From positions 665,204 through 729,203 of the forward strand of contig NZ_HE997628.1 of NCBI RefSeq assembly GCF_000312385.1: a DNA stretch of 64,000 nt. Reading direction: 5' to 3'. Of the stretch, positions 57,645 through 64,000 are shown in pieces (position 1 is the first letter of the stretch; every line of letters begins with the position of its first letter). This DNA comes from Tsukamurella sp. 1534 (GTDB lineage Bacteria; Actinomycetota; Actinomycetes; Mycobacteriales; Mycobacteriaceae). Under the pieces are notes generated by a model. It searched no databases, had not been told where the DNA came from, and saw only the letters and a list, made by a program, of their open reading frames with translations. A program made the position numbers and the translations under genes.

Positions 57645-58253
57645 ATCGGTTGCGGGGGTGGGCAGGGGGCCGGTGATGACGGACTGCAGCGGGGGCGCGG
57701 CGAGAGCGACGGCGGCGTCGGTGGGGAGCGAGGCGAGCGGCTCGAAGCGCATCACGTAGCGGGCGACGATGAGCCCGAACACCTGCGCCACCATCAGATT
57801 CGCGCGCAGCAGCCCGTCGCCCGTCCGCGCGTCCATGCGTTCGATGAGCTCGGGGAGCGCGATCTCCAGAAGGAAATGGCGCACGAGCGCGGGGTCACCG
57901 TCGCCGCCGAGGTGGGTGCGGACCAGCGCGAGGCCCGCGTCCTGCATCGGGCCGTCCCACATGGTCAGCAGCGCCGTGAGCAGCGCGCGGGCGGTGTCCT
58001 CGAGACGTGCCTCGCGGAGCGGCTCCCGTACCACTTCGGGATCGACGGGGATCGCCAGCGCCGCCAGGTACAGCTGCTGTTTGGTCCCGAAGTAGTGGTG
58101 CACCAGGGCGGGATCGACCCCCGCCTCGTCGGCGATCGCGCGGACCGTCGTGCCGGAGAGGCCGCCGCGCGCGAATCGGGCGCGCGCGGCGGCGAGGATC
58201 TCGGCGCGGGTGTCCGGACTGCCGCTCCGGCGCCCCGTCCGGCGGACGCTCAC
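57642..58253 (-). CDS. TetR-family regulator of ABC-2 exporter operon
   Basis: Repressor of 203 residues. The DNA-binding helices are TRAEILAAARARFARGGLSGTTVRAIADEAGVDPALVHHYFGTKQQLY. GTG 58253 overlaps the permease stop, so it is third in an ATPase-permease-tetR operon and probably autoregulates through the palindrome at 59769. Ligand unknown, perhaps an exported drug. Confidence 0.9.
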   Translation of the reverse strand: MSVRRTGRRSGSPDTRAEILAAARARFARGGLSGTTVRAIADEAGVDPALVHHYFGTKQQLYLAALAIPVDPEVVREPLREARLEDTARALLTALLTMWDGPMQDAGLALVRTHLGGDGDPALVRHFLLEIALPELIERMDARTGDGLLRANLMVAQVFGLIVARYVMRFEPLASLPTDAAVALAAPPLQSVITGPLPTPATD

Positions 58254-59011
58254 GCGACCCGACGGGGCAGCGTCGCCGCGGCGAGACCGAGTCCGGCGAC
58301 GGCGAACGCCGCGACCACCGAGAGCGAGACCCACATGGTGGAGGTCGGTGCGGCGTGCGCGCCGACCTCCTGGAGTGCCTTGACCGCGTAGGTCATCGGC
58401 ATCACGTCGGAGATCGCCTCGAGCCACCCGGGCATCTGCTCGCGCGGGACGAGGAGGCCGCACAGGAAGATCTGGGGCACCACGACCACCGGCATGAACT
58501 GCACGGCCTGGAACTCCGTGCGTGCGAACGCGCTGCACAGCAGGCCGAGTGCCACACCGAGCCAGGCGTCGACCACCGCGATGAGAACCACGAGCCACAC
58601 GCTGCCGGCCGTGGTCATGCCCAGCAGGTAGGCGGCCACCGTGGTCGCGATCGCGGCTTGGGCGGTGGCGGCCACGGAGAACGCCGCGGCGTAGCCGAGC
58701 AGCAGGTCGGCTTTGGCGAGGGGGGTGGTGAGCAATCGCTCGAGCGTGCCCGAGACCCGCTCGCGTTGCATCGCGATCGAGGTGACGATGAACATCAGAG
58801 CGAACGGCAGGACGCCGAGGAGCACGAGTGCCACGCGGTCGAACAGCAGTGCGCCGCCGGGTGAATCGCGGTACAGGAAGTACAGGAGGGTGAGCAGCAG
58901 CGTGGGGACCACGACGATCATCGCGATCGTCCGGGGATCGGCCTTGAGTTGCCGGAGCACGCGGACGGCGGTGGCGCCGGTGATGGTGGGATTGAGGATC
59001 GCCGAGGTCAT
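58250..59011 (-). CDS. ABC-2 type transporter permease
   Basis: Membrane subunit of 253 residues with six hydrophobic helices. IVTSIAMQRERVSGTLERLLTTPLAKADLLLGYA is the typical ABC-2 ATPase contact, and the C-terminal QIFLCGLLVPREQMP...PMTYAVKAL motif is shared with drug exporters. Start overlaps the ATPase stop (ATGA). Export of drugs or lipids is inferred. Confidence 0.92.
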   Translation of the reverse strand: MTSAILNPTITGATAVRVLRQLKADPRTIAMIVVVPTLLLTLLYFLYRDSPGGALLFDRVALVLLGVLPFALMFIVTSIAMQRERVSGTLERLLTTPLAKADLLLGYAAAFSVAATAQAAIATTVAAYLLGMTTAGSVWLVVLIAVVDAWLGVALGLLCSAFARTEFQAVQFMPVVVVPQIFLCGLLVPREQMPGWLEAISDVMPMTYAVKALQEVGAHAAPTSTMWVSLSVVAAFAVAGLGLAAATLPRRVA

Positions 59012-59739
59012 GCCGCTTCCTCCTGCTTGCGGACGAGCGCGAGGAACGCGTCGTCGAGGGTGGGGGCCCCGGTGCGCTCGGTGAGTTGCGCGGGGGTGAG
59101 TTCCTCGATGAGCCGGCCCTCGCGCAACAGGATGAGCTGCGCGCAGTGGGCCGCCTCGTCCATCACGTGGCTCGACACCACCAGGGTGGTGCCGCTCGCC
59201 GCCATCGCGGAGAAGCGTTCCCACAGTTCGGCTCTCAGGAGTGGATCGAGGCCGACGGTGGGCTCGTCGAGGATGAGCAGTTCGGGGTGCGCCACCAGGG
59301 CGCAGGCGATGCTGACCCGGGAGCGCTGCCCTCCCGAGAGGGCGTCCGCCCGCCGGTCGGTGAACGGTCCCAGGCCCACGGCGGCCACGGCGTCGGCGAC
59401 GTCGGTCCTCGCGGTCGCACGGCGGTCGGGGTAGAGCGCGGCGAAGTAGGCGACGTTCTGCTCCACGGTGAGGTCGCCGTAGACGGCGGGGGATTGTGTC
59501 ACGTACCCGACGCGGGAGCGCAGTGCCGCGGAACCGGCCGGGCTGCCGAGGACCGTCGCGGTGCCGCCGGTGATCCTCTGCGCGCCGACGATCACGCGCA
59601 TCAGCGTGGTCTTTCCGCAACCGGACGGCCCCAACAGGCCGGTGATCTCGCCGGCCGGGATCTCGGCGTCGATGTGGTCGAGCACCGTGTTGCCCGACCG
59701 CACGACGGTGAGCTCGTCCAGGGTGATGGCGCTGGTCAT
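59008..59739 (-). CDS. ABC-2 exporter ATPase
   Basis: ATPase of 243 residues with Walker A GPSGCGKTTL, signature LSGGQRSR, Walker B LLILDEPTVGLDP and H-loop VVSSHVMDEA, followed by a short C-terminal extension. Energises the permease encoded downstream. ATG 59739 has AGGAGA five bases upstream; an upstream in-frame ATG is inside the operator region. Confidence 0.94.
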   Translation of the reverse strand: MTSAITLDELTVVRSGNTVLDHIDAEIPAGEITGLLGPSGCGKTTLMRVIVGAQRITGGTATVLGSPAGSAALRSRVGYVTQSPAVYGDLTVEQNVAYFAALYPDRRATARTDVADAVAAVGLGPFTDRRADALSGGQRSRVSIACALVAHPELLILDEPTVGLDPLLRAELWERFSAMAASGTTLVVSSHVMDEAAHCAQLILLREGRLIEELTPAQLTERTGAPTLDDAFLALVRKQEEAA

Positions 59740-59768
59740 GGGCGTCTCCTGAAATTCACTGAGCGATG

Positions 59769-59788
59769 AATTCATTACATGATGAATT
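59769..59788. promoter_or_regulatory. TetR operator of the ABC-2 operon
   Basis: AATTCAT-N6-ATGAATT is a perfect 20-bp inverted repeat (59769-59788). ATGAATTCAT (59766-59775) is a further overlapping palindrome. It is the only AT-rich, symmetric patch upstream of the ATPase gene and fits TetR binding. Confidence 0.7.
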
Positions 59789-59960
59789 GTGCGCCCGGCG
59801 GGCGTCCGACGTCAAGCCCCGGCGCCGGGCGTCGACGGTGCGGGGCTCGGCGGCGCTGTGCCGATGTGGGAGTGGATCGGCGACGGCGCGACCTCGTTCA
59901 GCTCCTGAACGTGTTCTCGTTTCCGGTCGCGCGCCGGAGAATCCTGGATAACATCGAGGG

Positions 59961-60455
59961 ATGACCGCTGAACGTACCGTGCGCGATCTCATCGACGCGC
60001 CCCGCGAATCCGCCCCCGCCGAACTGGCCGCGCTGTTCGCCCGGCTCGAGCCCGTGACCATCGACTTCCTCCTCGGCGACTGGCGCGGCGGGGAGCTGCG
60101 GTCCGGGCATCCGATGGACGGGGCGCTCGGCAGGGCGCGCTGGTACGGCAAGAGCTTCCGCTCCGCGAACGACGTGCAGCCGCTCGTCTGCCTCGATGAG
60201 GAGGGGCGCAAGTACTCCAACGTCGATCTGGGCAAGGGCGAGGCGAGCCTGCGCGACGTGGAGTTCGAGGGGCGCGTGACGGCCTCGATGATCTACGACG
60301 GCCAGCCGGTGATCGACCACTTCGTCAAGGTGGACGACGACACCGTCATGGGGATCATGACGGGGAAGAAGCTGCGCGCCCCGTACTTCTACTTCTATCT
60401 GGAGCGAGACGACGGGCCCGCCGCGTCCGGCGGCTGCCTGGAGGCGGACCGGTGA
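59961..60455 (+). CDS. GXWXG/DUF4334 protein
   Basis: Cytoplasmic protein of 164 residues with the N-terminal GXWXG motif (LLGDWRGGEL) and a C-terminal DUF4334 beta-barrel region (NDVQPLVCLDEEGRKYSN, GIMTGKK). Function unknown; often next to oxidoreductases. TAACAT six bases before ATG 59961 gives a leaderless promoter. Its stop overlaps the alcohol dehydrogenase start, so the two are coupled. Confidence 0.82.
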   Translation: MTAERTVRDLIDAPRESAPAELAALFARLEPVTIDFLLGDWRGGELRSGHPMDGALGRARWYGKSFRSANDVQPLVCLDEEGRKYSNVDLGKGEASLRDVEFEGRVTASMIYDGQPVIDHFVKVDDDTVMGIMTGKKLRAPYFYFYLERDDGPAASGGCLEADR

Positions 60456-61525
60456 ACCGCACCGTCGCCCACGTGGTCGCGGAGCAGGGCGCCGCACCCT
60501 CGCCCCTCGACGTCGATATCCCGGACCCGACCGGCCATCAGGTGCTCGTGCGGATCGCCGCGGTCGGGGTCTGCCACACCGATCTCACCCTCGCCGCGCA
60601 ATGGCCCGAACAGGGCCTCCCCGTGATCCTCGGGCACGAGGGCGCCGGGGTCGTCGAGGCGCTCGGCCCCGATGCGACGGGGCTCGCCGTCGGCGACCGG
60701 GTGTGCCTCACCTTCGACAGCTGCGGCACCTGCGAGTTCTGCGCCGGCGGGACGCCGGGCTACTGCGAGCAGGCGATCGTGCGGAATTACCTGGGGACGC
60801 CGGGTATCCGGGCGGGGGAGACGCCGGTGACCGGCGGGTTCTTCGGCCAGTCCAGCTTCGCGGGCCTCGCGCTCGCCACCGACCGGAACGTGATCCCGAT
60901 CGGCGACCTCCCCTTCGACGTCGCGGCGCCGCTCGGCTGCAGCGTCCAGACCGGGGTCGGCACCGTGACCAGGGCGCTGGCCGTCCAGCCCGGGCAGTCC
61001 GTCGTCGTGTTCGGAACCGGCGCCGTGGGGCTCGCCGCGGTGATGGGGGCGAAGCTCGCCGGGGCGGAGACGGTCGTCGCCGTGGACCCGCGGGCGGACC
61101 GTCGCGAACTGGCGCTCTCGCTCGGTGCGACGCACGCGGTCGAGGCGGGCTCGCAGGCCGCGCAACAGGTGATCGAGGCGACGGGCGGCGGCGCGCACGC
61201 CGCGGTGGACACCACGGCGCGACCGGACGTCCTGACTCAGGCGGTTCTCGCCCTGCGTCCACGCGGGGCGCTCGCGGTGGTCGGCCTCGGTGCCGCGGCC
61301 GCCGAGTTGCCGGTCATGCTGATCATGACGCGGGGGCTGCGTGTGGTCGGCGTCATCGAGGGCGATTCGGAACCGTCGGAGTTCCTGCCCGAGTTGGCGC
61401 GGGCGGTGCGCGAGGGCAGGCTCCCGGTGGACCGGATCGTCGCCTCCTTCACCGATTTCGACGAGGCGTGGGCCGCGGCGAAGGAGGGGGCGGTGGTCAA
61501 ACCGGTGTGGCTGCCGGGCGCGTAG
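60452..61525 (+). CDS. Zinc-dependent alcohol dehydrogenase, aryl-alcohol type
   Basis: Medium-chain dehydrogenase of 357 residues. Catalytic zinc ligands are Cys41 (GVCHTD) and His62 (GHEGAG); the structural-zinc cysteines are 91, 94, 97 and 105. NAD-binding GTGAVGLAA follows. Resembles aryl-alcohol and other primary-alcohol dehydrogenases. GTG 60452 overlaps the DUF4334 stop. Substrate unknown. Confidence 0.88.
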   Translation: MNRTVAHVVAEQGAAPSPLDVDIPDPTGHQVLVRIAAVGVCHTDLTLAAQWPEQGLPVILGHEGAGVVEALGPDATGLAVGDRVCLTFDSCGTCEFCAGGTPGYCEQAIVRNYLGTPGIRAGETPVTGGFFGQSSFAGLALATDRNVIPIGDLPFDVAAPLGCSVQTGVGTVTRALAVQPGQSVVVFGTGAVGLAAVMGAKLAGAETVVAVDPRADRRELALSLGATHAVEAGSQAAQQVIEATGGGAHAAVDTTARPDVLTQAVLALRPRGALAVVGLGAAAAELPVMLIMTRGLRVVGVIEGDSEPSEFLPELARAVREGRLPVDRIVASFTDFDEAWAAAKEGAVVKPVWLPGA

Positions 61526-61538
61526 GTAGCATGTCGGA

Positions 61539-61745
61539 ATGGCCATCGACGCGACGCTGCTGAAGATCCTCGCCTGCCCGCAGGACAAGGGACCGCTGGT
61601 GTACGTGCCCGACGAGCTGTTCTACAACCCCCGCCTGCGCCGGGCGTACCCGATCGAGGACGGTCTGCCCGTGCTGCTGATCAGCGAGGCCCGCGACGTG
61701 GCGCCCGAGGAGCATGACGCCATCCTGGCGCGCGCGGCTGGCTGA
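61539..61745 (+). CDS. Trm112/UPF0434-family protein
   Basis: Protein of 68 residues with the family pattern LLKILACPQDKGPL and YPIEDGLPVLLISEAR. Trm112 proteins activate methyltransferases in eukaryotes; bacterial role unclear. TAGCAT six bases before ATG 61539 gives a leaderless promoter. Overlaps the glycosylase gene by 32 bases. Confidence 0.88.
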   Translation: MAIDATLLKILACPQDKGPLVYVPDELFYNPRLRRAYPIEDGLPVLLISEARDVAPEEHDAILARAAG

Positions 61746-62295
61746 GCACCCGCTGCGCGCTGCGCAGCTGGTGCTCGGTTCGACCCTGGTGGCCGGCGGC
61801 GTCCGGGCGCGGATCGTCGAGGTGGAGGCCTACGGCTCGCCGGAGGGCGGGCCCTGGCCCGATCCGGCCGCACACACCTACCCGGGGCCGACCCCGCGCA
61901 ACGAGGTCATGTTCGGTCCGCCCGGGCATCTGTACGTGTACCTGTCGTACGGCATCCACCTGTGCATCAACGTCACGGCCGGCCCCGATGGCACGGGGAG
62001 CGGGGTGCTCATGCGTGCGGCGGAGATCGTCGACGGAGTCGACCTGGTACGGGAGCGTCGTGGTGTGCGCGACCCCGATGCCCGGCTCGCGGCCGGTCCC
62101 GGCCGTCTGGGACAGGCGATGGGGATCACCTTGGCGGACAAGGGGACCGACCTTCTGGAACCCGCATCCGCGATTCGCCTGGAGGTGGCCGCCCGACGGG
62201 GCCCGGTGGCCTCCGGTCCGCGGATCGGGATCAGCAAGGGCGTCGAATCGCCGTGGCGGCTGTGGTTGGCGGGGCATCCTTCGGTCAGCCGGTGA
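61714..62295 (+). CDS. mpg: 3-methyladenine DNA glycosylase (AAG type)
   Basis: Alkyladenine glycosylase of 193 residues removing alkylated purines in base excision repair. EVEAYGSPEGG, AAHTYPGPTPRNEVMFGPPGHLYVYLSYGIHLCINV and RIGISKG match the family, including the catalytic Glu in EVEAY. In M. tuberculosis it also precedes tyrS (Rv1688). The ATG lies inside the Trm112 gene, in another frame. Confidence 0.94.
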   Translation: MTPSWRARLAEHPLRAAQLVLGSTLVAGGVRARIVEVEAYGSPEGGPWPDPAAHTYPGPTPRNEVMFGPPGHLYVYLSYGIHLCINVTAGPDGTGSGVLMRAAEIVDGVDLVRERRGVRDPDARLAAGPGRLGQAMGITLADKGTDLLEPASAIRLEVAARRGPVASGPRIGISKGVESPWRLWLAGHPSVSR

Positions 62296-62319
62296 CGGGC
62301 GCTACGTCACAATGGTGGG

Positions 62320-63591
62320 GTGAGTGCTGACATTCTCGACGAACTGTCCTGGCGCGGCCTGATCGCGCAGTCCACCGACCTCTCCGCCCTGCGGGAGCGG
62401 CTCGAGAAGGGAAGCCTCACCCTCTATGCGGGCTTCGATCCCACGGCCGCCTCCCTACACGCCGGCCACCTGGTGCAGTTGCTGACGCTGCGCCGGTTCC
62501 AGGAGTTCGGCCATCGGCCGATCCTCCTGGGTGGAGGTGCGACGGGCCAGGTCGGCGACCCGCGCGATGTGGGCGAACGCGTCCTGAACTCGGTGGACAC
62601 CGTCGCTGAGTGGGCGTCGCGCATCGACGGGCAGCTGCGTCGCTTCGTGGACTTCGACGCGGCGGACAACGGCGCGATCCTGGTCAACAACCTGGACTGG
62701 CACGGGAAGATGAACGTGCCCACCTTCCTGCGCGACGTGGGCAAGCACTTCTCCATCAACGTGATGCTTGCGCGGGACACGGTGAAGCGCCGGCTCGACA
62801 CCGACGGGATCAGCTACACCGAGTTCAGCTACATGCTGCTGCAGGCGTACGACTACGTGGAGCTGTCGCGCCGGTACGAGTGCGAGCTGCAGATCGGCGG
62901 TTCCGACCAGTGGGGCAACATCGTCTCGGGCGTGGACCTCAACCGGAAGATCGACGGTAGGCACGTGCACGCCTTGACGACGCAGCTGGTCACCTCGTCC
63001 GACGGGAAGAAGTTCGGCAAGTCGACGGGCGGCGGCTCCCTCTGGCTCGACCCGGAGATGACCACGCCGTACGCCTGGTACCAGTACTTCGTGAACACCG
63101 CGGACGCCGACGTGATCCGCTACCTGCGCTGGTTCACCTTCCTCACCCGCGACGAGATCGCGGAGCTGGAGCGGGAGACGGCGGAGGCGCCGCAGAAGCG
63201 CACCGCGCAGAAGCGGCTCGCGGCGGAGATGACCACGCTGGTGCACGGCACCGAGCACACCCGCGCCGCGGAACTCGCGTCGCAGGCGCTGTTCGGCAGG
63301 GGCGAGCTGGGCGACCTCCCGGAATCGACGCTCGCCGCCGCGCTCGAGGAGGCATCCGTGGTGGAGGTGGGGGAGGGCGATCCCCGCACCATCGTCGATC
63401 TGCTCGTCGGTTCGGGACTCACCGAGTCCAAGGGGGCCGCACGTCGTGCCGTCAAGGAGGGCGGCGCGTACGCGAACAACGCGAAGATCGAGTCCGAGGA
63501 ATGGGAACCCGCCGCCGCGGACCTCCTCCACGGGCGCTGGTTGGTGCTCCGTCGTGGCAAGAAGTCCTTTGCGGGAGCCCGTTTCACCTGA
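62320..63591 (+). CDS. tyrS: Tyrosyl-tRNA synthetase
   Basis: Class I synthetase of 423 residues. The HIGH variant is HAGHLVQLL, the KMSKS variant KKFGKST, and an S4 RNA-binding domain closes the C-terminus (residues ~355-420). GTG 62320 follows CACAAT by seven bases, a leaderless promoter. Strong terminator follows at 63614. Confidence 0.98.
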   Translation: MSADILDELSWRGLIAQSTDLSALRERLEKGSLTLYAGFDPTAASLHAGHLVQLLTLRRFQEFGHRPILLGGGATGQVGDPRDVGERVLNSVDTVAEWASRIDGQLRRFVDFDAADNGAILVNNLDWHGKMNVPTFLRDVGKHFSINVMLARDTVKRRLDTDGISYTEFSYMLLQAYDYVELSRRYECELQIGGSDQWGNIVSGVDLNRKIDGRHVHALTTQLVTSSDGKKFGKSTGGGSLWLDPEMTTPYAWYQYFVNTADADVIRYLRWFTFLTRDEIAELERETAEAPQKRTAQKRLAAEMTTLVHGTEHTRAAELASQALFGRGELGDLPESTLAAALEEASVVEVGEGDPRTIVDLLVGSGLTESKGAARRAVKEGGAYANNAKIESEEWEPAAADLLHGRWLVLRRGKKSFAGARFT

Positions 63592-63613
63592 TTCCTGCTG
63601 GTCATGACCACTG

Positions 63614-63645
63614 AGGCCGGTCCGACGCTCTGTTCGGACCGGCCT
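63614..63645 (+). terminator. Rho-independent terminator after tyrS
   Basis: Perfect 12-bp stem AGGCCGGTCCGA/TCGGACCGGCCT with an 8-base loop, followed by TTTG. It lies 23 bases after tyrS and insulates the rrn promoters. Confidence 0.88.
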
Positions 63646-63745
63646 TTGTGCTGCGGATCACATCGATGGGATTTCCCGCCACTCAGCGTCTCGGAGCATC
63701 CTGACCTGCGCAGATGAACACCACGTTACGGCCTGACCTGCGGAT

Positions 63746-63774
63746 TTGATTCTCCGTTCCACGGTGCGTAACTT
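63746..63774 (+). promoter_or_regulatory. rrn promoter P1
   Basis: -35 TTGATT (63746-63751), 17-base spacer, -10 TAACTT (63769-63774). First of three tandem sigma-A-like promoters in this region. Confidence 0.7.
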
Positions 63775-63873
63775 ATTCGAAGTCAGCGAGACACGGACCA
63801 GGACGGGGCCGAAAAGCCCAGGTCAGGACGGGGAAATCGCAGACATGGCTTCGATCGAGGAGCCGGCCCCGGT

Positions 63874-63903
63874 TTGACACCGAGACCACTTCCGATCTAA
63901 GTT
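63874..63903 (+). promoter_or_regulatory. rrn promoter P2
   Basis: -35 TTGACA (63874-63879), 18-base spacer, -10 TAAGTT (63898-63903). Confidence 0.8.
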
Positions 63904-63929
63904 AGAACGGTTGCTCCGAGCGAGTCGCT

Positions 63930-63958
63930 TTGACAAGCGGAACGCGAAGATGTAGCCT
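63930..63958 (+). promoter_or_regulatory. rrn promoter P3
   Basis: -35 TTGACA (63930-63935), 17-base spacer, -10 TAGCCT (63953-63958), strongest match to consensus. The transcript would begin near 63966 and lead to a 16S rRNA gene beyond the window. Confidence 0.85.
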
Positions 63959-64000
63959 GGACAGCCTGCGAAGGTGCGGATCACTCCAGATGGAGTGGTC
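63959..64000 (+). other. Start of rRNA leader, cut by window edge
   Basis: Transcribed leader of a presumed rrn operon. A possible hairpin GATCACTCC/GGAGTGGTC with a 4-base loop occupies the last 22 bases. The 16S rRNA start motif is not in the window. Confidence 0.55.

Overview
The window is chromosomal DNA from a high-GC actinobacterium of the order Mycobacteriales. Its backbone gene order, coaE, uvrB, a universal stress gene, an MBL hydrolase, uvrA, infC-rpmI-rplT, a SpoU methyltransferase, pheST, argCJBDFRGH, mpg, tyrS, follows the Mycobacterium tuberculosis Rv1631-Rv1689 order, with other genes inserted. The insertions and the rrn promoters just after tyrS suggest a Tsukamurella- or Gordonia-like genus (inference). 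No rRNA, tRNA, IS element or CRISPR array lies fully inside the window.

Bases 1-14800 hold a carbohydrate block. A partial xylulokinase is divergent from an AztD-like zinc lipoprotein that has a Zur box. Then come an FGGY kinase, an SDR dehydrogenase with a SorC-family regulator, and a tight eight-gene operon: a zinc alcohol dehydrogenase of the EltD type, an ABC importer (Tat lipoprotein, two permeases, two ATPases), a DhaK-DhaL erythrulose kinase and an RpiB-type isomerase. Together they fit import of tetritols (erythritol/threitol) and conversion through erythrulose and erythrulose phosphate to D-erythrose 4-phosphate.

Bases 14800-33000 hold coaE, a SNF2 helicase/SWIM pair, a TetR regulator, a DUF402 protein, a TRM11-like methyltransferase, uvrB, a universal stress protein, a HelD/HelR-type RNA polymerase motor, small membrane proteins, an MBL hydrolase, uvrA, an orphan nrdH with NrdR boxes and a tryptophan-rich secreted repeat protein. 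uvrA and uvrB both carry the PafBC-type DNA-damage promoter motif.

Bases 33000-42300 hold the translation block: a DUF1844 gene, infC with an AUC start behind an attenuator-like leader, rpmI, rplT, a SpoU methyltransferase, an acyltransferase, a YjbR protein, an SMR pump with its TetR, and pheST. Bases 42300-48400 hold a flavin monooxygenase and a diacetyl/acetoin reductase, interleaved with two paralogous GAF-type regulators; both enzyme genes share an unusual pair of upstream promoter elements. Bases 48800-57600 hold the complete arginine operon under an ArgR-like operator. Bases 57600-63600 hold an ABC-2 exporter with its TetR, a GXWXG protein and alcohol dehydrogenase pair, a Trm112-like protein, alkyladenine glycosylase and tyrS. 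The window ends inside the promoter/leader region of an rRNA operon. About twenty genes have a TANNNT-like -10 box 6-8 bases before the start codon, so leaderless transcription looks common here.
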